NCBI RefSeq assembly: GCF_046224405.1
Contig: NZ_JBJXRK010000008.1
Location: forward strand, 1 to 64,000
Reading direction: 5' to 3'
DNA from: Gudongella sp046224405
GTDB taxonomy: Bacteria; Bacillota; Clostridia; Tissierellales; Tissierellaceae
DNA: 64,000 nucleotides
A program made the translations under genes and the position numbers. Positions 1-8,215 of this stretch are shown here, in pieces. The notes below the pieces were generated by a model, which did no database searches, had not been told where the DNA came from, and saw nothing but the letters and a program-made list of their open reading frames with translations. Positions within the stretch are counted from its first letter, which is position 1. The number at the start of each line of letters is the position of its first letter.

Positions 1-103
1 AGTCTATTGTTGAATAACGTAATTATTATAGCGTAGCTCACAATATAAGTAAACTATTATTTTACTATTTGTAAACTTTTTCTTGTTTTTTTGCATGCCT
101 TTT

Positions 104-1078
104 TTAAAGCACCATTGAAACCTTCTCTCCGCAATTGCTGCAGTGACCATTCTCTATTCCAACCACCTTGGTTTCAGGGAATCTCCTTACCAAAATATTT
201 TTACAGCTAGGGCAGGTGGTATCGTTGTTTATTCCCCATACATTCCCTATATATACATAATTGAGATGCTTTTGGGCAACATTCCTAAGCCTTTCCAGGG
301 TCTCAATCTCCGTTGGGGGATTATTCATCCTGTTATGTGGAAAATACCTGCTTAAATGAAGTGGGATATCCCTGTCAATCTCACCGATAAAGGATGCCAG
401 GTTTTCCATCTCCTCGCTGGTGCTATTCTCTCCATCGATTATTAGCGTGGTTATTTCAACATGTGTCTCTCCAGATACAAGTTTAATTGTATCCAGTACA
501 GGTTCAAGGCTACCCTTGCAAAGTGTGGCGTAATAGCTTCTGCTCATGGACTTCAAATCGATGTTCATGGCATCAATATGGGGCAGCAGCTCCTTCATTG
601 GTTCTCTGTTAAGAAAGCCATTTGTCACCATGACATTCTTTTTCCCTATTTTGTGGACCTCCTTGGCAAGGTCCAAAACCATTTCATAGAAGATGGATGG
701 TTCATTGTAGGTATAGGCGATCCCAATGGACCCGTTGATGGATGAAAGCTCCAGAAGCTGAGAATTGTCCATTTCTACATAAAGATTGGAGTCTTCAACA
801 ATCTGCCAGTTCTGGCAGAAATCACATCTGAAATTGCAGCCAAAGGTTCCAAAGGAAAATACGGTACTTCCTGGATAAAAGTGAAACAAGGGTTTCTTTT
901 CAATTGGGTCAAATCCATAGGAGGTGACCTTCCCGTAGTTAAGGGAATAAAGCTTGCCACCTATGTTTTTTCTGGCCATGCACCTTCCTGTTTCTCCCTC
1001 TGGCAGCTTGCAGTAATGGGGACACAATACACAGTAGACATACCCGTCATGGTTTGAACAATACATAGCTTCCTTCAT
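104..1078 (-). CDS. amrS: AmmeMemoRadiSam system radical SAM enzyme
   Basis: A 324-residue radical SAM protein. The CxxxCxxC iron-sulfur motif (C81, C85, C88, in 'FGCNFRCDFCQNW') should bind the [4Fe-4S] cluster that cleaves S-adenosylmethionine. A Cys-rich N-terminus (CVLCPHYC) and a C-terminal zinc-ribbon-like pair (CPSC...CSNC) frame the barrel, as is usual for this family, related to pyruvate formate-lyase activases. The start has an AGGAGCTGAT site. It lies 11 bp downstream of the MEMO-AMMECR1 fusion gene on the same strand, so the two are probably cotranscribed. This three-domain set is widely conserved, but I know of no established substrate. The family call is firm; the function is unknown. 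Confidence 0.88.
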   Translation of the reverse strand: MKEAMYCSNHDGYVYCVLCPHYCKLPEGETGRCMARKNIGGKLYSLNYGKVTSYGFDPIEKKPLFHFYPGSTVFSFGTFGCNFRCDFCQNWQIVEDSNLYVEMDNSQLLELSSINGSIGIAYTYNEPSIFYEMVLDLAKEVHKIGKKNVMVTNGFLNREPMKELLPHIDAMNIDLKSMSRSYYATLCKGSLEPVLDTIKLVSGETHVEITTLIIDGENSTSEEMENLASFIGEIDRDIPLHLSRYFPHNRMNNPPTEIETLERLRNVAQKHLNYVYIGNVWGINNDTTCPSCKNILVRRFPETKVVGIENGHCSNCGEKVSMVL

Positions 1079-1089
1079 GATATCAGCTC

Positions 1090-2496
1090 CTAATGGTGGC
1101 GGACCACCCTAAACCTTTGAATTGAAAAATCCTCATCTGGACCAATTCCTGCCTTGTTAAGGGCAATTCGCAGCTGCTCCTGTACAGTATCGACTCCATC
1201 CAGGTTTGGCAGCAGCAAACCTCTTCTATGTCCTTTTTGTACTATTACCCCAAATATGGAAGGGTCTAAACCTGACTCATCCTCAACAGGCTCCGGCTTC
1301 ATAAGCACATCCACCGAATATGTCAAATCGTCAAGTTCCTCTTCCTCTATTGATGGAAATCTGGGATCTTTTGTTCCAGCCTGGACACTGTAATAGATTA
1401 TCTCCTTTCCCAGGTTATCCATGGTGGGTTCAGTTGCCCCTATGCAGCCCCTCAAAGACCCGTTTTTCTTGACGGAAACAAATACAGGGTATTTTTCCTT
1501 CAGTAGCTCCTCAGGCAGATCCTCCGGCAGTTTCAGGTATTTACCATTCCTTATGAAGTGCTCAAGGCTTTTTCTGGCAAGTCTCACAAGGGAATCCTCC
1601 CCTTTTCTTCGCTCTTCTAAGGAACTCCTTTCCCTACTGGAAATCTCCTCCAGGATTTTCTTCTCCGATTCCCCTGCTATGGAGAATATTGCAGTTCCAT
1701 ATCCCACTCCAAAGGGTCCTTCGTATGAAAGCACCCTTGTGGATATCTCATAGACCGACAGAATTCCTGCCAGTATCTGAAGGGATCTCAAGCCACATTC
1801 TCCCGCCTTCTCTGCAAGATTTTGGGGGAAGCCTCCAATTTCCACCAGGTCCCCTTCTCTGATCGCTTCCATGATTCTCTTGTCAAACTCAGGTCCTTCC
1901 TTTGCAAAGGCATAGGGCCCCTTGCTTTTGAGCTTATGGGACAGATCACCGCTAGCTATTACGCATACATCATCCTTTCCAGCCTTTATGGCACTTTCAA
2001 TAGACCTTCCGAAGACATGAAGGTCCACAGGGGATAAAAGACCGTAGGTTATGGGGATAACCTTGAAATCTGTATGGTGCTTATCCACAAAGTGTAAAGG
2101 TACCAGCACTCCATGATCCAGTTTTCCATCTACTCCGTATCTCTTGTTCATTTCCCTTGTCATCTGGGCAATTGATATCCCCTCATTCAGGGAGCTCTTT
2201 ACAATCCCGTATGTAAGGTCCAGATTGTTGCGGAAGGAGTAGCTTAACTCAGGGTGTCCAAAGGCTCCAAAATCTCCCTTAAGATTCTCTTCCATGGCTA
2301 TTGAGTGGGCATCGGAAAACAATGGACCATGGGGAGTGATTACAATTATGGTTTCCGGTTTTCTTTTCTCTATGTCCCTTCCAATTTCCTCCATTGCAGC
2401 CAGGGTATCTCCGGCAAGCTTTTCCTGCCCCTGGCCAATCTCATGGATCAACACTGGAGGATGTGGAGTCAGGTATGCTGACAATATTCTTCCCAT
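1090..2496 (-). CDS. AmmeMemoRadiSam system protein: MEMO domain fused to AMMECR1 domain
   Basis: A 468-residue fusion. Residues about 1-270 are a MEMO1/LigB-like domain (starts MGRILSAYLTPHPPVL; includes VIASGDLSHKLKS). Residues about 290-468 are an AMMECR1 domain, recognised by 'GSLRGCIGA' and 'SVDVLMKPEPV'. I start at the ATG at 2496, which has an AAGGTGG site about 6 nt upstream. The open frame extends to 2706, but that part would overlap the L25 gene and cross its terminator. The adjacent radical SAM gene completes the AmmeMemoRadiSam trio. MEMO and AMMECR1 are often separate genes. The reaction is not known to me. Confidence 0.88.
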   Translation of the reverse strand: MGRILSAYLTPHPPVLIHEIGQGQEKLAGDTLAAMEEIGRDIEKRKPETIIVITPHGPLFSDAHSIAMEENLKGDFGAFGHPELSYSFRNNLDLTYGIVKSSLNEGISIAQMTREMNKRYGVDGKLDHGVLVPLHFVDKHHTDFKVIPITYGLLSPVDLHVFGRSIESAIKAGKDDVCVIASGDLSHKLKSKGPYAFAKEGPEFDKRIMEAIREGDLVEIGGFPQNLAEKAGECGLRSLQILAGILSVYEISTRVLSYEGPFGVGYGTAIFSIAGESEKKILEEISSRERSSLEERRKGEDSLVRLARKSLEHFIRNGKYLKLPEDLPEELLKEKYPVFVSVKKNGSLRGCIGATEPTMDNLGKEIIYYSVQAGTKDPRFPSIEEEELDDLTYSVDVLMKPEPVEDESGLDPSIFGVIVQKGHRRGLLLPNLDGVDTVQEQLRIALNKAGIGPDEDFSIQRFRVVRHH

Positions 2497-2520
2497 TGTT
2501 ATTTCCACCTTTCTCAATGT

Positions 2521-2548
2521 AAAAAAAAGACAGACACTATGGTCTGTC
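2521..2548 (-). terminator. Intrinsic terminator after the L25 gene
   Basis: Read on the minus strand, a perfect 7-bp stem (GACAGAC/GTCTGTC, loop of 6) is followed by eight T. It lies between the end of the L25 gene and the start of the MEMO-AMMECR1 gene. Confidence 0.8.
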
Positions 2549-2563
2549 CCCGTTTCGCTGTTA

Positions 2564-3196
2564 TTATTCCTCGTCCTCTTCACCAACAACTGGCACGGAC
2601 ATTGCATCTTCAACTTCTTCCTCTTCTTCCTCTTCCTCCATTGTAGGCTCGTTAAGAGTACAGATGATTGCCTCCGGATCTGAAAGAACTTCAACATGTT
2701 CCTCATTCATGATATCAAGATCCTTCACATAAAGTGGAGTCTCAAAGTCCATTCCTGATACGTCTATGCCTACAGACTCAGGAATGTCTCCTGGCAGACA
2801 CTCGATCTCAATTGTATCAAGCATTTGCATAAGTACTGATGGCTGAAGCTTTATGCTGTCTCTGTGTAGAAGATACACTGGTACTGTAATCTTTATCTTC
2901 TGCTTCATGTCAAGCTTCTGGAAGTCTATGTGAATAACCTCTCCCTTGACCGGATCCCTTTGAACCGTCTTAACGATAACAGGTAGGACCTCTCCGTCAA
3001 CCTCCAGCTCCATAAGGGATGATGTTCCAACGATTCTAAAGACCTTGATAAAATCAATCTGATCAACCTGCACGTGCTTTGTATCTTCACCCTTGCTGTA
3101 CACGATACCTGGAACCAGTTTCTCTCTTCTCATTTTTTTTGCACTACCTGACCCTGTCTCTTCTCTCAGAGCGGCCAGCAATTTTTTATCACTCAT
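2564..3196 (-). CDS. rplY: Ribosomal protein bL25 (Ctc form)
   Basis: A 210-residue 5S-rRNA-binding protein of the large subunit in the long L25/Ctc architecture: N-terminal L25 domain (about 1-95, with RREKLVPGIVYSKGE) followed by the C-terminal beta domain, for example LPGDIPESVGIDVSGMD. The tail is very acidic, with a run of Glu and a final GEEDEE. An AGGAGGTATTATAGT site precedes the ATG. A Rho-independent terminator follows. In Bacillus the Ctc form is stress induced; nothing in this sequence shows that directly. Confidence 0.93.
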   Translation of the reverse strand: MSDKKLLAALREETGSGSAKKMRREKLVPGIVYSKGEDTKHVQVDQIDFIKVFRIVGTSSLMELEVDGEVLPVIVKTVQRDPVKGEVIHIDFQKLDMKQKIKITVPVYLLHRDSIKLQPSVLMQMLDTIEIECLPGDIPESVGIDVSGMDFETPLYVKDLDIMNEEHVEVLSDPEAIICTLNEPTMEEEEEEEEVEDAMSVPVVGEEDEE

Positions 3197-3275
3197 ACTA
3201 TAATACCTCCTGGTTTTCTTATTTGATATAAGTCATATCTACCCTAATGAAAGGGCTGATAATCATATTTCTACC

Positions 3276-3566
3276 CTAGTAGCGAATGCCTTTGGCCGTT
3301 AGGCTCTTGGCAATTAAATAGTTTGTAAGGTTTATTTCAACCTTGTTGTCTGGTATCCTCATGCCCTTCATAAGGTAAACCTTGACCCCGTTGTCCTCAT
3401 ACATGTCAAACCGTTTTCCGTCACCTTGATTTCCTATCCTGACCGATAGTTGATTTGTCTGACATCAGCCGGATGCAACGGATACCACGGCAACTGTTAC
3501 CTCAGCATCTCCCTCAGACTTGTTCCTGATGAAGTCCCTTGCCTTGTCCGTTACTGTCACTTTCAT
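3276..3566 (-). CDS. HesB-like small selenoprotein with SGUC motif, in-frame TGA at 3465-3467
   Basis: A 96-residue frame running from ATG 3566 to TAG 3276, interrupted only by one TGA at codon 34. The residues around it are V-A-S-G-U-C-Q-T-N, so the predicted motif is Sec34-Cys35. The reading continues for 62 codons after the TGA (KRFDMYEDNGVKVYLMKG and on), with coding character kept throughout. The pattern fits the small HesB/IscA-like 'CC/Se motif' family, where Cys-Cys and Sec-Cys forms both occur. A GAGGTGAT site overlaps the end of the upstream YibE/F-like gene, so the two are probably translationally coupled. A SECIS-like hairpin follows the TGA. The function is unknown; a thiol/selenol redox or metal-handling role is inferred. 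Confidence 0.8.
3434..3449 (-). promoter_or_regulatory. Candidate bacterial SECIS hairpin of the HesB-like selenoprotein
   Basis: On the minus strand, 15 nt after the TGA, the stem CTATC/GATAG encloses the loop GGTCAG. The first loop base is about 21 nt after the TGA and two G start the loop. This matches the known bacterial SECIS layout: a short stem-loop 16-37 nt downstream with G in the first two loop positions. Confidence 0.65.
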
Positions 3567-4736
3567 CTATATCACCTCATTTTCCTTGTGGCCTTTTTTC
3601 TTAGTCACCCGATTTTCCTTTGCATAATAGCTGGCTATCATGGCTGTTATTGGTATGGTCAAGATCAAACCGATGCTTCCCGAAAGAGACCTTACAATTT
3701 CGGTAGCTATCACATCCAGATTAAAGACCTTGCTAAGGTCTGTCTCATAGGCCATGAAAAGAAGCAGCATTGGTATTGACGTACCAGTGTATGCAAGAAT
3801 AAGGGTGTTGACCATTGTACCCATTACATCCTTTCCCACGTTCATTCCAGACCGGAACAACCTTCTTGAGGAAAGTTTGGGGTTGGCCTTGTGTATTTCA
3901 TCTATTGCAGAGGCTATTGAGATTCCAACATCCATAGCGGCACCAAGGGCACCCATGATGATCCCTGCAAATAGAAGATGTCTGAAGTTAAACTGTATTC
4001 CCTGTGGAATGTACATGAGCATGGTGGCTTCCTCCGCAGACAGCCCCGAAAGACTGGCCTGATTTCCTACAATGTAGGATATCACACCTGCCACTATTAC
4101 GCCAATTGAGGTCCCTGCAATTGCAGAAGCGGATTTGTGATTGATTCCTGCCACCAGGAATATGGTCACCACTGTAACCAGTACTGCGGTGATTACACTT
4201 ACAAATATGGGATTGAAGCCCCTGAGAATAAGTGGGAGCATAACAAATAAAACAGCTGATATTGTCACTCCCAGCGAAACAAGGGATTTGATCCCCTTGG
4301 ATCTTCCCACCAGAACAACAAGGAGTATGAACGCCCCCAAAAGGTATATGATGCTGTCCATCCTGTAGTAGTCGGATATATATACGTTATAACCTCCGTC
4401 AGGGTATTCCTCGATCATAAGTGAAACCTTCTGACCCTCCTCCACTATTATATCATAATAGGCATGGTCAGACAGCACGTTTTCAATTTCATGGACCTCT
4501 CCCCTGAATTTCCCTGATTCGATTCTTACGGTGATGCTCTGGGTACTGAAATAGTCCTCCGGCCTTTGAACAATTTCAGATGCCTGGAGCACGAGTCCCT
4601 TTTCAGTGTAGTTTATAAATTCTGTCTCGGGTTCAAATCTATCCATATCCATATCCATATCCATGTCAGCCGCCATGGTTGTTTTACCTGATGTCAAAGC
4701 CATTACAAGAAGTAACAGCAAAATCACTCTTTTCAT
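3567..4736 (-). CDS. YibE/F family membrane protein
   Basis: About 389 residues. It has an N-terminal signal segment (MKRVILLLLLVMALTSG), a short exported region of about 100 residues, then about seven or eight hydrophobic segments, including a glycine-rich stretch (GAAMDVGISIASAIDEI) typical of the YibE/F family. I chose the ATG at 4736 because AAGGGAGA lies 6-7 nt upstream; a TTG 15 nt further up overlaps that site. Just after the signal segment is a Met-Asp repeat encoded by four copies of a hexamer. It is an integral membrane protein, probably a transporter or a transport accessory; the substrate is unknown. The HesB-like selenoprotein starts directly after its stop. Confidence 0.8.
   Translation of the reverse strand: MKRVILLLLLVMALTSGKTTMAADMDMDMDMDRFEPETEFINYTEKGLVLQASEIVQRPEDYFSTQSITVRIESGKFRGEVHEIENVLSDHAYYDIIVEEGQKVSLMIEEYPDGGYNVYISDYYRMDSIIYLLGAFILLVVLVGRSKGIKSLVSLGVTISAVLFVMLPLILRGFNPIFVSVITAVLVTVVTIFLVAGINHKSASAIAGTSIGVIVAGVISYIVGNQASLSGLSAEEATMLMYIPQGIQFNFRHLLFAGIIMGALGAAMDVGISIASAIDEIHKANPKLSSRRLFRSGMNVGKDVMGTMVNTLILAYTGTSIPMLLLFMAYETDLSKVFNLDVIATEIVRSLSGSIGLILTIPITAMIASYYAKENRVTKKKGHKENEVI
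4641..4664. repeat. Four tandem copies of a 6-bp unit inside the YibE/F-like gene
   Basis: The plus strand reads ATCCAT four times in a row, giving an alternating Met-Asp stretch just after the predicted signal segment. The unit keeps the frame, so gain or loss of copies would change only the number of Met-Asp pairs. Confidence 0.85.
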
Positions 4737-4756
4737 AATTTCTCCCTTCAAAGCAA

Positions 4757-4785
4757 AGGAAGGCTTTCGCCCTTCCTAAAAAATT
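4757..4785 (-). terminator. Weak hairpin between the 7-TM protein gene and the YibE/F-like gene
   Basis: On the minus strand AGGAAGG and CCTTCCT pair around a GCGAAAG loop, but only three T follow. It may be a weak terminator or an mRNA processing hairpin. Confidence 0.4.
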
Positions 4786-4788
4786 TCA

Positions 4789-5466
4789 CTAATATCTACT
4801 GAGTTCGTTGGCCTTTCTAACTTCCCTATATCCTATAAACACAATTCCCAGTAGCAGCAAGCCTCTTACAACTGACTTCATTAACAGCATGATATATGAT
4901 GAATTCTCAATTAGCTCCGGTTCAACCGTAAAGCCCAGGGGGACAAGCATCATTGCAAGCAGGGGCATTCCCCTGACCCCTCTTTTCCATGAGCATATTA
5001 TTATAACAATGGCTACTATTATCAGGTATGCAATCAATGGAATTGTTCTAAGCAAAAGAAAGGTTCTGTCCGGCTCCAGCTGAAAATGACCATTTTGCGG
5101 AAACACTCCTATTACAACCCTGAATACCAGGAGCCCGTAGAGTAGCTTGTCCAATGGGACCTTTCTTCTCAGTCCGAAGCATTCCTTGTTCAGATCAATC
5201 AGCATCGAAAAGAACAGCGTCATCACAACAAGGTGCCCGATCCTTCCCCAACCCAGCAGCATGAGGTTTTCTTCAAGTCCGGTTGTAATAAGGGCGTATA
5301 TTCTAGGAATTAAGTAAATGCTTTCTCCGATGGCAAGGGTTATTGCCAGTGACCCAAAGGCCATATGGACCCTGTTGCCATTGTGGTTTCTGTATATGTA
5401 TATTCCCATGTAGATTAGGATGACCATGTAAACAAGGAATCCCAACGGCTCTACTATCTTCTGCAA
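4789..5466 (-). CDS. Unknown integral membrane protein, about seven TM segments
   Basis: A 225-residue, very hydrophobic protein. I see about seven membrane segments, starting MQKIVEPLGFLVYMVILIYMGIYIY and ending with SVVRGLLLLGIVFIGY before a short charged tail. I do not recognise the family. Charged or polar residues inside the second and third segments (GESIYLIPRIY, GWGRIGHLVVM) could mark a ligand site. It lies upstream of the YibE/F-like gene on the same strand, separated by a weak hairpin. Function unknown. Confidence 0.7.
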   Translation of the reverse strand: MQKIVEPLGFLVYMVILIYMGIYIYRNHNGNRVHMAFGSLAITLAIGESIYLIPRIYALITTGLEENLMLLGWGRIGHLVVMTLFFSMLIDLNKECFGLRRKVPLDKLLYGLLVFRVVIGVFPQNGHFQLEPDRTFLLLRTIPLIAYLIIVAIVIIICSWKRGVRGMPLLAMMLVPLGFTVEPELIENSSYIMLLMKSVVRGLLLLGIVFIGYREVRKANELSRY

Positions 5467-5609
5467 GAAAATCCCCCCTTGGCTTGTGTTCCTATGTTAA
5501 GTTTAATATTAATCACTCGCAATGTAAATACTTTCACCCATATTTAGTGGGCCAGGACAGTTTATTTTTGTTGAAAAGACGTTAAATTTATGCTAATATA
5601 TGTTTACAT

Positions 5610-5685
5610 GGGCGGTTAGTTCAGCTGGTAGAACGCTACGTTGACATCGTAGAGGTCGTTGGTTCGAGTCCAATATCGCCCACCA
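5610..5685 (+). tRNA. tRNA-Val (anticodon GAC)
   Basis: A 76-nt cloverleaf. The acceptor stem GGGCGGT/ATCGCCC pairs over 7 bp with one G-T. The anticodon stem CTACG/CGTAG encloses the loop TTGACAT, with GAC at 5643-5645. The T-arm contains GGTTCGAGTCC. The discriminator is A and CCA is encoded (5683-5685). It is the only RNA gene found and stands alone on the plus strand. Confidence 0.95.
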
Positions 5686-6190
5686 ATTCTAATTCTCAAT
5701 TCACGATTCACAATTCACAATTGAAAAGAAGCTGTCACCCCGACCGAAGTGGAGGGGTCTTTTTTATGTCTAAAATGCATGAGATGTCTCGACAAGCTCG
5801 ACATGACAGAAAGGAAGCAAGATTCTTCGCCATGCTCAGAATGAGACATCCTACAAGGAAAGTCCTAATAATTGAGCGAACATATGGAAAGATTAGGTTG
5901 GGTTATCACACGAAGCAAAAAAATTGCTCTGACTTGCGTGATTTCCAACTATTCTACTGGCGTCTTAATAGTCAAAGAACGAAAAAGAACTTTAGGACTC
6001 AACTTCAGGCTTAATCGATAGCAAGTCAATTTTTGAAGCAAGTGTGTTAAACCACTAATCTTGAATCAGTGAGCGGTTTTATTATGACTTTCCGGTTCTC
6101 AAAATGACGTTCCAAAAACAAGATTCTTCGCCATGTTCAGAATGACACATAACACAGGGAAAGTCTTAATAATCGAGCGAAAACATTAGA
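5686..6190. repeat. Gene-free stretch with direct and short degenerate repeats
   Basis: I see no convincing gene here. Just after the tRNA are degenerate short repeats (CAATTC, ACGATTCACAATTCACAATT). These are followed by a GTCACCCCGACCGAAGTGGAGG-type segment and CTCGACAAGCTCGACATGACA, resembling the dispersed palindromic junk repeats seen in many clostridial genomes. Two direct copies of a roughly 75-bp unit lie at 5820-5894 and about 6120-6195. Both begin AGATTCTTCGCCATG(C/T)TCAG and share GGAAAGTC(C/T)TAATAAT(T/C)GAGCG. One 97-codon open frame crosses the repeats and is not credible as a protein. Confidence 0.65.
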
Positions 6191-6217
6191 AAAGATCCCA
6201 TCACAAGTGGGATCTTT
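6191..6217 (-). terminator. Terminator at the end of the catabolic cluster
   Basis: A perfect 10-bp stem, AAAGATCCCA/TGGGATCTTT, with a 7-nt loop, 23 bp past the stop of the M24 gene. On the minus strand it ends in a short T-rich tract (TCTTTTCT). Confidence 0.75.
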
Positions 6218-6240
6218 CCATATTAGGGGGTGCTACCGTT

Positions 6241-7416
6241 TTACTTTTTTACGAGAATCTCTCTTGAGTCGTCAAAGAAATGCTTCACTCCATCCTTTGT
6301 TACATAGAAGGATGCGTCAACTTCAAATCCAACATCATCGAGCCAAATACCAGGAATCAAGTGCAGAGCCATGTTTTCCTGAACGACAGTCTTGTCTCCA
6401 GGTCTAACGCTGATTGTCTGCTCACCCCAGTCAGGTGGATAGTTGACTCCTATTGAGTAACCGATTCTTGACTCCTTCACTAGACCAGTCTTTTCAATTG
6501 TCCTTCTCCAGGTTTCCTCTATCTCTTCCACCAGCACTCCTGGTTTTATCATATCAAGAGCTGCATCAAGGCCCTCAAGAACGGTCTTTCCTGTATCAAC
6601 CATAAGCTTTGGTGGTTCCTCTCCCAGATAGAGGGTTCTTGCTATTGGCACGTGGTAGTGTCTATACACTCCACAAAGCTCCAGAAGTACAGCTTCGTCA
6701 TTCTCATACTTCTTCTCGCTCCAGGTAAGGTGCGGGGTCTTTGTAGCCTCTCCAGCCATCATTAGAGGTACTATTGCAGGATAATCCCCACTGAACTCTC
6801 CAACGCCCTTGTACTGAGCCTTGGCGACCTCTGCTGCCACGTCGCACTCCCTTACTCCAGGTGCAATATGCTTCTGGGCAGTCTTCATGACATTGGATGC
6901 AATCTGTCCGGCTATCTTCATAAATTCGATCTCATTGTCGGATTTGATTACGCGAACCCAGTTTACCAAGGTGTTTGCATCCTTGAAGGTTGCGTTTGGA
7001 AGGGATTTCTCAAGCTCAACAAATGCTCTGTGAGTGAAGTAGAACTGGTCCATCTCAACTCCGATAACCTTCTTTTCCCATCCGTGCTTTTTGATTATGT
7101 CAGCCATGTAATGCATTGGGTGCTTTATCAATGAATGAACATAGTCGTCTGCATATTGGTAAATATTCTCGTCAGCCAGCATGCTGGTTATCCTGGCACC
7201 GTTTGCATCCATTCCACGGCCAATCCACACTGGCTCTTCTTTATCAAGGGAAACCAATAGGCACTGATGCACATAGAAGCTCCATCCATCATAGCCTGTC
7301 AGATAGTTCATATTGGCTGGCTGAGAAACGAACAGAAGCTCTATTCCCCACTCCTCCATTTTTTTCTTGGTTTTTGCAATGCGTTCCTGGTACTCTTCTT
7401 TTTTGAATACATGCAT
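6241..7416 (-). CDS. M24-family hydrolase of the ectoine hydrolase (DoeA/EutD) type
   Basis: A 391-residue 'pita-bread' hydrolase. Phrases such as NYLTGYDGWSFYVHQC, GVEMDQFYFT, DYPAIVPLM...PHLTW and GVNYPPDWGEQT are what I associate with the ectoine hydrolase family (DoeA/EutD), which opens ectoine to N-acetyl-diaminobutyrate. Metal-dependent M24 enzymes have two Asp ligands in the central motif. Here the region reads LLELCGVYRHYHVPIARTLYLG, without them, as in creatinase-like members. The ATG at 7416 has a GGAGGG site; the longer frame to 7500 overlaps the preceding gene. It is the last gene of the TRAP cluster. Substrates other than ectoine, such as another cyclic amidine or an N-acyl amino acid, remain possible. 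Confidence 0.72.
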   Translation of the reverse strand: MHVFKKEEYQERIAKTKKKMEEWGIELLFVSQPANMNYLTGYDGWSFYVHQCLLVSLDKEEPVWIGRGMDANGARITSMLADENIYQYADDYVHSLIKHPMHYMADIIKKHGWEKKVIGVEMDQFYFTHRAFVELEKSLPNATFKDANTLVNWVRVIKSDNEIEFMKIAGQIASNVMKTAQKHIAPGVRECDVAAEVAKAQYKGVGEFSGDYPAIVPLMMAGEATKTPHLTWSEKKYENDEAVLLELCGVYRHYHVPIARTLYLGEEPPKLMVDTGKTVLEGLDAALDMIKPGVLVEEIEETWRRTIEKTGLVKESRIGYSIGVNYPPDWGEQTISVRPGDKTVVQENMALHLIPGIWLDDVGFEVDASFYVTKDGVKHFFDDSREILVKK

Positions 7417-7453
7417 AAAATTATTTCCCTCCTCGTAATTTGTAAATTGCAAC

Positions 7454-8185
7454 CTACATAAAACCTCTGCCTGACTCCCGTACAACCGCTGAAAACACAT
7501 ACTTTATCATGGTTACAAAGTCAAACACAGGCAGTCCAGTGGCCCTTTGAACGGCCTCCGCATATGGGGGTAGGACACTGCATTCCAGAAGAATGGCTCC
7601 AATATCCGGATTTTCCCTTTGAAGCCCAAGAGCCTTGTCCACCACTTCCCTTTCAACCTCGACCGTGTCAACATAACCCTCCTCAAGCAGGAAGGCGCTG
7701 GAGAAGTTGGGCTCATTCTCAAGACCGGCAATGACCAGATTGCTTACATCTTCAATGCCACACATTCTGATCACATCCGCTGTCAAGGAACTGCCGTTGG
7801 CAGTAATTATTCCAATCTTCCTTCCACTTGGGATTATTTCTCCAATAAATGGAATCTGCAACAGACTGGATAAGAATACTGGTATATCAAGCCTTTCCCT
7901 CAAATCTTTTTGGTAAAGAGCCATAAAACCGCAGTCGCTAGTTATGGCTCTTACTCCTTCTTTCTTAAGCAGCTCTGCCGCTTCAATTACCTTTTCAAGA
8001 CTGGACCTGTCATGGTCCATCATCTTCTGGACAGTAAGCCCCTCTACCCTTTGAAACCTAACAGGAAAGTCGTAGGTTGTTGCATTGGCAACATCTCCTG
8101 GGACATAGGGGGCCTCGCTATCAAGAAGAATAATCCCTATGGCCTCTCCGTAGCTTACCTGTCCTTTTTTTCGGTGATACTTCAT
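7454..8185 (-). CDS. Aspartate/glutamate racemase superfamily protein
   Basis: A 243-residue protein with the paired-cysteine layout of the Asp/Glu racemase, maleate isomerase and arylmalonate decarboxylase superfamily. The first Cys lies in AITSDCGFMA, the second in AILLECSVLPPYA. 'GKIGIITANGSSL' fits the start of the second half. I chose ATG 8185 because GGGAGGTG lies 7 nt upstream; a GTG three codons earlier overlaps it. It sits between dctM and the M24 gene. Ectoine-use operons of proteobacteria also carry a racemase-family gene (eutA), which supports a link but does not prove the reaction. Confidence 0.75.
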   Translation of the reverse strand: MKYHRKKGQVSYGEAIGIILLDSEAPYVPGDVANATTYDFPVRFQRVEGLTVQKMMDHDRSSLEKVIEAAELLKKEGVRAITSDCGFMALYQKDLRERLDIPVFLSSLLQIPFIGEIIPSGRKIGIITANGSSLTADVIRMCGIEDVSNLVIAGLENEPNFSSAFLLEEGYVDTVEVEREVVDKALGLQRENPDIGAILLECSVLPPYAEAVQRATGLPVFDFVTMIKYVFSAVVRESGRGFM

Positions 8186-8215
8186 CCGATACACCTCCCA
8201 TATTTATACCCTCTC

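Noticed and set aside
2497..2706. N-terminal extension of the MEMO-AMMECR1 gene.
   Set aside because: The extra 70 codons overlap the L25 gene and cross its terminator; a strong ribosome binding site marks the ATG at 2496.
5721..6014. 97-codon plus-strand frame after the tRNA.
   Set aside because: It crosses repeat sequence, has no ribosome binding site and the product has no domain-like features.
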